Shown piece after piece: positions 56,136-64,000 of a stretch of DNA of 64,000 nt. Source of the stretch: Megascapheus bottae (lineage: Eukaryota > Chordata > Mammalia > Rodentia > Geomyidae); contig JANJXV010000002.1 of assembly GCA_024803745.1 (NCBI GenBank), forward strand, positions 38,833,001 through 38,897,000, in the 5' to 3' direction. Below the pieces are notes generated by a model, which ran no database searches, had not been told where the DNA came from, and saw only the letters and a list, made by a program, of their open reading frames with translations. The stretch's first letter is position 1. Each line of letters begins with the position of its first letter. The position numbers and the translations under genes are program-made.

Positions 56136-56339
56136 TTTTTTCCTTTTTTCTTTTTTCTGCCAGTCCTGGGCTTGAGCTCAGGGCCTGAGCACTTGGACTT
56201 TCTCAAGGCTAGAGCTCTACCACTTGAGCCTCAGCACCACTTCCGGCTTTTTTCTACATATGTGCTACCGAGGAATCGAACCCGGGTCTTCATGCATGCT
56301 AGGCAAGCACTTTAACGACAAAGCCAAATTCCCGGCCCC
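56136..56339 (-). mobile_element. IDL-Geo SINE with TSD
   Basis: Full-length antisense: 'tctgccagtcctgggcttgag', 'ctctaccacttgagcctcagc', 'ccacttccggcttttttc', 'cgaggaatcgaacccggg', 'catgcatgctaggcaagc' and 'attcccggcccc'. TSD TTGATAGAATT at 56125-56135 and 56340-56350. Confidence 0.95.
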
Positions 56340-56350
56340 TTGATAGAATT

Positions 56351-56573
56351 ATTTTAAGTATTCAATCAATCAAAAATACATTTTTTAAGTTTATTTTATT
56401 TCCCAAATTAGCATGTAGCTTCAGGAAATAGTATGTAAAGTATTGCCAATGTGGTATTACAAGGACACTAAAATTATTCGCAGGAAGAAAATGGATGTGC
56501 AGTTCAAGTGCTTAGCACCTAATAAAACCAAATTAAAGTCCAAGAACCTGAGTTCAAGATCCAGTGTGTGAAT

Positions 56574-56574
<1 letters not shown>
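56351..56574. other. Unique sequence
   Basis: The end ('agttcaagatccagtgtg') may be a Geo-type B-box relic feeding the CA repeat; not certain. Confidence 0.4.
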
Positions 56575-56624
<50 letters not shown>

Positions 56625-56637
56625 CTCACAAGCACAC
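56575..56637. repeat. (CA)n microsatellite
   Basis: About 22 nearly perfect CA units followed by interrupted units. Confidence 0.95.
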
Positions 56638-58744
56638 TCCTGTCTTCTTTAAGGGCACTGATTTTCTAAACTATTGATCTAACCAAGTTTATTTGTAAGG
56701 AATAAATAATGCAATCAGTACATTTAGATCTCCTTGTCTCTTTGTATCAAATTCATTGTACAATAAGGATGTGTGAAGTTGAGATTGTAAGAAATATGTG
56801 CATTCATAGATGTAATACTGTTCATATCTCACCTCTGAAAAGTGTCAAAGAATAGAAAATCCTGGATTTTCTTTCTGAGCAAGAAAAAGCTAATGGGCAA
56901 AAGAGCACTAAATCCCAGCAGATCATACAGCATCCCAAGGATTCCAGCTGTCACTTGTATAATGTCCTAATTACTTTTGTTGTAGGAGGAACAGCATGAG
57001 AGAGCTCTATCTTTATGGAAGGTTGTAGCTAACTTACTTCAAGTGTAAATTTATATTGTCCCTGGTAATGGCATCAAGCAACACCAATATGAATCTTGGA
57101 TGTAATTTATGTTACCATTTAGAGGCTATATGTATTCTCTAGAAGTCATATTAACAACATTCTACTCATTCTTACATGACAGCTCCTGTATATATTAATA
57201 ATAATATCTTAGATGCATTATTTTTCCCTCTACACTCCTCCCCAGTTACATCTTACAAAAATTTAGCAAATGGAGTTTTAGAGGCTCAGGAATATATTAA
57301 CTTTCAGTATTAAATGGTAAGAAAATCAAAGCCTACAGAAATTGAGATGTCTGCTAGGGCAATCAATTTACTCTTACTGCTGATTTTTTCCCTGCAATGC
57401 AGAAAAGGGACATAAAAAGAAATGCTTAAAACTATACATGTTTTCATATATTACAGAATAATATATAGCATGTGTTTGCATATATATGTATGTGTAAATT
57501 TCTAGATAGCCCTGACAAGACACTAATTTATATGCTAACTGAAAGAAAGACACAGAGAGAAATAGGGAAGAAGACTTTCATTTTAACACATTTTCAATCA
57601 CAAAACGGTATCATTAGGGATACAAATGTTTTTTTTTTTTTTGCTTTGTTTTAGTTTACTTCAACAGAACTAATTTCAGTTCCCAGCTACTGTGTTAAAT
57701 GCCAAATATATCAAAGTGCACATGAAGGACCTTATATCTTAAGGAATATATTATGTAAATGAAAGAGAAATGGTATAATATTCCATTCATTATTTCTTCA
57801 GATACTGATAATAATACAGAAGACTGTGCCAATGTTTCTAAGGAATGTTTCTAATGGGTGGTAGTTCATCTGGAATCTTTGGAAATAACCTTAGGAAGTT
57901 TCCATATCCTGATGTTTCTCTTTCCTCTTCACTATTTATTCACTATAGCAATCGATGTTTTGTTGGCTAGAACATAATAACAGAAAACAGAGAGGTTAGT
58001 ACATATGTAATAATACACAGATGATACTGAGAGATTAAATAAACAGACTATATATGCCAGTGACTGCATATAAAATGGAGGGCTAAGAGAGGCTTGACAC
58101 AGCATAAAGGAGAAGAATTGTATTGTGTGATTGTCCATATTAGTATCACAGAATATGGCAGTAAATTTCATGAAAAAGAAAGACAGAATCATATTTCTTT
58201 ACTATAAAAATTATGTGATAGAGAATAATCAATAAAATGGCTTGAGTTTTTAATCTTTTTTAAATTTAAAAGCATCACTAGCCATCTGGATAACATTCAA
58301 GAGTAGCAATTACTCAAGCACCATCGAATCCAAGGTATCATGTTCTTTTCATTTGTACTATATTCAAGATTAATTCTAAAGAGTAGTTCTGTGTACTTAG
58401 CTTTCAGAATAGGCTAGGTAACTCTGTAGTACTAAACTGAGAATCTTGGTTTTCATGGGATTGTTTCTTGTTTGTGTGTGTCCAGTTTAAGTGCCTGAAA
58501 GTTTGATTCTATACCAACTCTACTTTGAGAACCAGGCTGAAAGTAAAGGATCTGAAAGAAGGAAAAAAAGCTATGGATGAACAAGTCCATGTTCTTAGCA
58601 TTTCCATTTGGAGAATGTATGAAGTATGATCACACCGGATTGCCTCTGTACCACACAGGATGTCAAGAAAAAGTAGAATTGTCCTTCAGAGAGAGGTTGT
58701 AAATAGTAGAAAACTACAGTATATTACAATGGAAATACTCATAT
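56638..58744. other. Unique sequence with candidate conserved block
   Basis: 2.1 kb without recognised transposons. Bases 56880-57150 ('gcaaaagagcactaaatccc', 'cagctgtcacttgtataatg', 'ccctggtaatggcatcaag') are less AT-rich and look unbroken, and could be conserved non-coding DNA. The open frames at 57472-57654 and 57932-58192 have no motifs. Confidence 0.3.
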
Positions 58745-59190
58745 AATTCCCCAAATAACCAGATCCTTCATTGTTTCTCTTGCATAATTTCCTGTTGCTT
58801 TCTTCCTTGTTTACACTACTCCTGCCACCTTGGTAATTTCATGCTTCTTCCTCCAAATATCATGTTCTCCCAGATATCTGCATGGCTCAGTATATCCCTT
58901 CCTGTAAGTCTTTACTCCAATGTCACTTTCTCCATGAGACTTTTGCTGGCAACACTGGAGAAATTCAATGACTTTGATACTTCTTATTTTCTTCCTTGCT
59001 TTTTCTTTCTATATGTTTTAGCCTTACATATATATACATATACATATACATATATATGTGCTATTTCTGTTGGATTGTTTGATTGCTAACTGTATAAGAA
59101 CAAATGTTTAATTCTCCTTTTAACTACCACAGCTTAAATTATTTCTAGAATCAGGTGCACAACACAATCATTATTTAATGAATCAATAAA
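58745..59190 (+). mobile_element. L2 LINE 3' end relic
   Basis: 'cttgcataatttcctgttgc', 'atgttctcccagatatctgcatggctca', 'gtctttactccaatgtcactttctccatgag' and, after a gap, 'aatcaggtgcacaacac' and 'tttaatgaatcaataaat' follow the L2 3' end closely in order. A TA/CA simple repeat (59028-59060) has expanded inside. No usable coding sequence remains. Confidence 0.75.
59028..59060. repeat. (TACATA)n simple repeat
   Basis: Short alternating TATATACATATACATA tract inside the L2 relic. Confidence 0.85.
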
Positions 59191-59482
59191 TCCATAATAA
59201 AAGGGGGATATTCAATTTTTGCAGAATGGCCGATCCTCTATCAGCTTTGAGGTCGTCCCTTTATTCCATCCTTGTCCTGACTTATTCTTTCTTCTACATA
59301 ATACATTTTGAAGTAGATAATAAGAAAATTATCGTTAATGTAGATATTTTGTTAGTAATATGCATATATATTTTTTTCCATGAGAATAATATGTGTTTAT
59401 AGTGAGTTTTTCCTCTGGGCATCCTGAAATAAAATGTAATTTAAAAGAATGAAATTTATAACAATTAATATTATCTACATGT
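59191..59482. other. Unique AT-rich sequence
   Basis: Nothing recognised. Confidence 0.5.
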
Positions 59483-59575
59483 AAGACCTGGCACCTTCAC
59501 TTACTCTCTGCACTGAATTAGCAAGGTATTTTGTTTATATTCCTTAGGTACAAAATGAGGTAACTAAACTATCTG
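59483..59575 (+). mobile_element. Possible MIR relic
   Basis: 'cctggcaccttcacttactc' followed by 'ccttaggtacaaaatgaggt' resembles the MIR order 'ctctgccacttactagc' and 'tcatctgtaaaatgggg'. Weak. Confidence 0.4.
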
Positions 59576-60204
59576 TTCTAGCTACTTTTTGAACATAAAC
59601 TCCAAAATCTCTAGTACTTTGAGATCTTGGGACTAGGATCTGCTTATTACATGTATACTTGGTTCGTTAACTTCCTGCTAGGTTCAGCCATTGGACAAGG
59701 AGTAAAGAAATGCTCAAGTCTGGATGGCTGAGGAGAGGCTGGCTTTTTCCTGTGAGCTTCCTGGGAGCTGTCAGTTTCTCTGAATCAGGCCTGCAAGCCT
59801 TCTTCATTGTGCAGCAACAACATTAGAATGCAACTTTTATTTGTTCTAACATCTAATGACTTCATGTCATCTTTTCTTGCTGTTCATGCCTGAACAAGAT
59901 GACCCCCCACCTCTGTGGCTGGGTTCCAACCCCCATAGGATTCCTGCTGTGCTCAGAAATACCAGCTACAACTACCTGGCATCACTTCCATAGCCTCCTG
60001 TAGCTCTCCTCCAAGCTTTTCAATTTTAATAACGTCCACCTATACCCTTCATTCTTTTGGCCTCAAGGGTTAGTAGCTGCTGAAACCTGTGAAACCTTAG
60101 AATTCTCTTTTTACCCCTTTGAACAGTTAACAACTTTACACATAGTTAAATCTCATCATTAAATTATCTCTTATTTTGTCTCCTCTGACATGATGCTAAT
60201 TGAT
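59576..60204. other. Unique, less AT-rich sequence
   Basis: Bases 59680-60020 have a more balanced base composition ('ggctgaggagaggctggc', 'cctctgtggctgggttcc'). No open frame or family is recognised; an old LTR is possible. Confidence 0.4.
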
Positions 60205-60300
60205 GTGCTACCTGTCCTGTCAAAGTCTCAGGGTTATTATGAGGATATGATGAGATCATGTCTAGAAAAACACTGTGTGTAACTCGGGATTGTCTGAAAA
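60205..60300 (+). mobile_element. MIR relic
   Basis: 'gtctcagggttattatgaggatatgatgag' and 'atcatgtctagaaaaacactg' match the MIR segment 'cagggttgttgtgaggattaaatgag' and 'aaagcgct' region by eye. Confidence 0.5.
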
Positions 60301-61155
60301 ATGAAGTGATTAGAGGTACAAATTATTTAAACTAGAATATGAACTTGAGTCAGCCAGGCACTGTGGGCTTTATGGATACCTAATAGCTTCCCTCAGACAC
60401 AATGGAATATCAGCTACAGGAATTAAAAAATATTTATGATAGCAAATAATAACCTGAATGGATCTATCAGAAGAAATAAACACAAACAGAATATTTCAGT
60501 CTCTGTTTTCTGAAGGGTGGATAAAGGGGATGAAGCAATATCTTCACCAAAAGAAGAACAGTTGAGGTAGGAATTAGAGGATGTGTGTATTTTTTTTAGC
60601 AGAACATTAATCAGCATCTAGATTTCAAAAGGTAAAAATAGATCTGAAATTAAATGTCAAGAGCTTCAGGAAGATGAATTATGAGATCCACTATTCTATA
60701 ATACTTAGTAGTTTCTTTGTCCAGGGAACTGGGCCAGGTAACATAACAGAAAAGTCAAGACAGGATGATAGAACTGTATATGTGCTAATTTCATTCCCCT
60801 GAGGGGGAAAAATAAATTCTTTAATGTCTAGGAGAATGGAGAAATCTAACCAGAGCAGTAGATATTGCATTCAACCTGTCACTGGTGCTCATGGATTGTG
60901 GAGGCAGGGTAGAAGATGTCCCTCAAGGCTCCTCAGGAGGCTGATGCAGGAAGATTCTGTTCCATCCTCTTGGCTTTCCACTGGTCTTTTGAGGAGATAG
61001 CAGCTAGATTTTCATAGAGTAAAGGATCAAAGGGAACTATAGTAGTGAGCATGGAAATACAGTATATTTGACAAGCTAATATTGCAAAGAAGTAGACTCT
61101 TGGGAGAATTCTTAGATGTGGCTACCACCAGAGGTATCATGGTTTAGATTTTAAT
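60301..61155. other. Unique sequence
   Basis: A B1-like word ('cctcaggaggctgatgcaggaag') occurs near 60930 but without flanking SINE structure. Nothing else is recognised. Confidence 0.45.
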
Positions 61156-61482
61156 GAAGTGTAATTTAAATTGAGCCCTGTTAAGGTAGAAAATTGATGG
61201 GTTCTGTGATAGGCAAAAACTTAGAAGATTGGAAAAAGGTCTACATTCATATGTAAATCACTTAAGAGGAATTCCAGAATATGTCAATGTCTATCAGAGA
61301 CAGTTATAATCACATAAGTAGCCTGAAGTAATCTAACTCAAGCCCCTTCGAGGTAGAAACTTTGAGGGTATTGCAAGAGGCAAAAAAAAAATTGAAAGAG
61401 AAAAATATCTCTATTCCTATGTGAGACACTAAAGGGAAATTTCCAAATACTAAATGCCAACCAGAAATAGTTATTACTCTAT
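61156..61482. repeat. Diverged tandem duplication, about 167-bp period
   Basis: Unit A (61156-61324) and unit B (61325-61482) align along their length. Paired words: 'gaagtgtaatttaaattgagcc' / 'gaagtaatctaactcaagcc', 'aaggtagaaaattgatggg' / 'gaggtagaaactttgaggg', 'gataggcaaaaac' / 'agaggcaaaaaaa', 'ctacattcatatgtaaatcac' / 'ctctattcctatgtgagacac', 'gacagttataatcacat' / 'aatagttattactctat'. I see no third unit. The family is unknown. Confidence 0.8.
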
Positions 61483-63095
61483 GTGAAAGGATTTTCTTCC
61501 ATGAACCTAAATCAAACTTGGTGACACGGAATATGACATTATTTCAACAAGAAGAACAACATTAAAGTCTCTGTGACATTTTGTACCTTACTAAGTTCAC
61601 GATCAGTGCCATGAGAAGGCAATAACTTTTCTTGCCTATAGGGAGAATCAAAGTTAGGTAATGGTAAATTGGTGACCTTAGTTTTAATATGTATTTAGTA
61701 GCAAATCTAAACAGAAAAGAATAGGCAAAGCACTCAGAAGTTGAGGGAAAAAGTAAAAGAAACTATCCTGTGTTAATCATCATTCTGATCTGTCCTTTAG
61801 ATCCTGTCTTGTAATACATATGTTTGAGAATTTTTATGAATATAAAATAATGAAAGACCAAAGTACCTAAAACCGTTCCCCTTTCTATTGGAAAAATAAC
61901 AGAAGAGAAAAGAAAAAAGAAAAAATGATCCTAGAGATGGATTCAGATTTTTAGAAATGAAGCTTTAAAAAAGGAAAAAGAATTAGGCACAGCATCATTT
62001 TCATAGGTTTCCTTTTCTTACATTTTGCATACAGGGAAGGATGATTCCACATGGAGAAAGGGTAAAAACAGGTCCTAATCTGAGAAGAAAAAATTTTCAT
62101 ACTAGAAGTGCTTTGTACTTTTCTAAGGTAACTTGGAAATGAAAGCCTTCATGGAGTATTGCCTGCTTCATTCCTTGAAGAGAAACCCAAGAAATGTCTG
62201 TCCTACCAGAACCTGGAACACTTGCCATGGAGAACAATGGGAAATTCTTCGCATTTTCTTTCCTTACATAAAGGGAATCCAAGCAAGGCTGAGAGGAACT
62301 CCTTGTAATGAGTCTCGATGACACACAGCAGGTGGTTGGGGCCACTCCCTTAGGCCTTGGGCTTTTCCAGGTCCTAAGATTCAAATTACTAGCGATGACC
62401 TCTGGGGAGGTGGTGGGGACTAAATAAGTTCCTAGTGGAGGATTTCATATTCTGTTGGTCTTGTTTACTACTGATAGGACCCTAAGTACATGGCATATTT
62501 TATAGTATTGTTGTGCTTAGTTGGAATATGCATAGAATTATTTAAGAAACTTTCTCTTTAATCAGTAGTCATCAGAAAATATCAGGAAACAATGATTCCT
62601 ACAAAAATGCATTCCTTTATTATTATGTATTCTTCTATAGAATTGTATTTGGGGTAGGAGAGAACTTACATTTTGACTAGACATGAAAAGTAAATCTTCC
62701 ACTGAAAATTTTACGTATTGAGTGACTGGAAAAATTTCTCATGGAATAGGTTCTGTTTGAACATACAGTCTATGTTTTCTTTCCACAAACATTGGGGTGC
62801 TGAGGATAATAGATATTTTTCCCCTTAGGATCTCCGATCTGAATGTACTATCTGCTAATGCTATTAGGCCTTCACATTACTCCTGAAGTCATTGTTTTAT
62901 CTCCAAACAGTAATTAAAAGTGTAGCTATCCATAGATACAGTATCAAACTACATAAACATCACTTGAAACTTACTGGATGTACTTAGCATAATTTCCTTC
63001 TAGGGGGATCTTCAAAATGCCTTCAGTCTCATAACCTAAACACAGAGAGAAGTCAATCAGCAGACAGTGGAATTAAACTTACTTAATCACTCACT
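61483..63095. other. Unique sequence
   Basis: No transposon is recognised. Bases 62097-62400 are less AT-rich and open on both strands (95 codons minus, 62 plus), but without recognised domains or convincing splice signals I do not call an exon. Confidence 0.4.
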
Positions 63096-63452
63096 TGCCA
63101 TGGCTTAAGTGTGTCCTCTCCAAAACTCAAGTGTTACCAGTGTGATTGTTTTAAGAGACAGAACTATAAAGAGGTGACTGGGATCCAGGGGCTTTTCCCT
63201 TGTGAATGTGATTTAGAGCTTTATAAAACAGGATTCATAGAGTTCCCAGGTATGCCGCCCTCCAACTTCCAGCCACAGGAAGGTAATAGTATTCCACCCA
63301 CAGCCGGGCACAACCCTCTCCAGACAATGGAACCTGAATACTCCTGGCTTGGACTAACAGCCATTGGGTTTGGGAGTAATTGATTACTATTCTTTACAAA
63401 TTACCTAATCTGTGAGATTGTGTTACTACAATACAAAACGGAGATTCACTTA
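63096..63452 (+). mobile_element. MaLR-type solo LTR
   Basis: 'gtgtgtcctctccaaaactc', 'gattgttttaagagacagaac', 'ggggcttttcccttgtgaatg', 'gagctttataaaacagg' (TATA-like), then 'ctattctttacaaattaccta', 'gtgttactacaatacaaaac' follow a MST/MLT-like LTR closely. The middle differs from the usual consensus. Same family plan and strand as 26.5 kb. The open frame at 63111-63383 lies within it and is spurious. Confidence 0.7.
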
Positions 63453-63564
63453 GAGTGTGGTGGATGGCATTACTTGGTTTTCATGCCTGTATAGCCGTAC
63501 TTTGTATCCATATGTCACAATTTTGGCAACCATTCTATGTCGGGTTGTTACAGATACTACTAGA

Positions 63565-63815
63565 ACTTTTTTTTAATCCTGGTCCTGGGGCTTGGACTCA
63601 GCCTGATTATGGTCCTTGAGCTTTTTCACTCAATATTAGGGTTCTGACATTTGAGACACACCTGTGATACTGCTTTGTTTTATTTTGTTTCCATTAAATA
63701 ATAATAAAAGCCTCACAGACTTTTCTGTCCAGGCTGGCTTTGAACCCAATGATCCTCAGATTTAAGCCTACTAAGTAGCTATGATTATGGGTCTGAGCCA
63801 CCAACATCCAGCTAT
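63565..63815 (-). mobile_element. B1-Geo composite SINE
   Basis: Antisense: 'cctggtcctggggcttggac', 'gacatttgagacacacc', an AT-rich insertion in the linker, then 'aaaagcctcacagacttttc', 'ccaggctggctttgaaccc', 'ctaagtagctatgattatgg' and 'gccaccaacatccagc'. Confidence 0.85.
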
Positions 63816-63847
63816 AAAAATTTCGAGTTTGACTCATAGTCCAATAA

Positions 63848-63849
<2 letters not shown>

Positions 63850-63896
<47 letters not shown>
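63850..63896. repeat. (CA)n microsatellite
   Basis: About 23 uninterrupted CA units, ending in TATA. The Cys-Val and Thr-His open frames crossing it are repeat translations. Confidence 0.98.
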
Positions 63897-63900
<4 letters not shown>

Positions 63901-64000
63901 ATGAGAACTGCTAGGTCATATGATCTAGGTCTAGTACAAATGCCAAAATCACCTTTCCAAAATGATATACTAATTTGCAAAAATCTTGACTGAAACTTGA

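Noticed and set aside
60920..60950. B1 SINE from the word 'cctcaggaggctgatgcagg'
   Set aside because: No flanking head, tail or TSD; the word alone could be chance.
61156..61482. CRISPR-like or satellite array
   Set aside because: Only two diverged units exist, with no regular short repeats or spacers, and the context is mammalian.
63111..63383. 90-residue open frame
   Set aside because: It lies within a MaLR-type LTR.
1..64000. A new multi-gene or defence system
   Set aside because: No set of intact genes is present. All structured content is retrotransposons, relics and simple repeats.

Overview
This window is nuclear DNA of a rodent and looks like an AT-rich intergenic or intronic gene desert. 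I find no supportable host protein-coding exon, no functional tRNA or rRNA gene and no CpG island. The longest coherent open frames are broken pieces of LINE-1 (L1) ORF2. The other open frames are microsatellite translations or chance.

The repeats point to the superfamily Geomyoidea (kangaroo rats, pocket mice, pocket gophers). There are about 14 copies of a dimeric SINE. Its left half looks like tRNA-Ala/ID (A box near TGGCCTAGTGGT, B box near GGTTCGATTCC). Its right half begins near TGGCTCAAGTGGTAGAG and ends in CAGGACTGGCAAAA. This matches the published IDL-Geo SINE, known from geomyoid rodents. About 15 further copies join a 7SL/B1-like left half to a closely related right half. Rodent L1 3' ends, MaLR-type solo LTRs and old L2/MIR relics fit a placental rodent.

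Layout. 0-4 kb: unique sequence, a rearranged L1, a (GGAAA)n tract and an L1 3' end. 4.1-9.4 kb: an L1 cluster that includes two 5'-inverted (twin-primed) insertions in opposite orientation, one with a 16-bp target-site duplication (TSD). 9.4-14.2 kb: mostly unique, with two IDL-Geo copies bearing TSDs. 14.2-18.4 kb: an old antisense L1, an unclassified repeat, and a 1.3-kb L1 that splits an IDL-Geo. 18.4-30.6 kb: mostly unique with scattered SINEs, one MaLR LTR and a candidate conserved non-coding block near 28.3-28.6 kb. 30.6-33.3 kb: an L1 split by a young IDL-Geo, an old L1, and a second copy of the unclassified repeat. 33.3-42.3 kb: unique sequence with SINEs and a tiny 99-bp L1 insertion. 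42.3-48.3 kb: old L1 and several SINEs. 48.3-52 kb: unique sequence and microsatellites. 52.2-55.3 kb: MaLR LTRs, then a three-level nest (L1 in L1 in SINE). 55.3-64 kb: MIR/L2 relics, unique sequence, a diverged 167-bp tandem duplication and another MaLR LTR.

Nothing here forms an operon or pathway. The story is of layered retrotransposition: L1 supplies the machinery, the SINEs move with it, and TSDs plus nesting give a relative order of events. The most notable points are the high share of 5'-inverted L1s, the right module shared by two SINE families with different heads (and its own tRNA-like promoter boxes), an unclassified A-tailed repeat present twice, and the 61-kb tandem duplication. 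I did not find a new multi-gene system.
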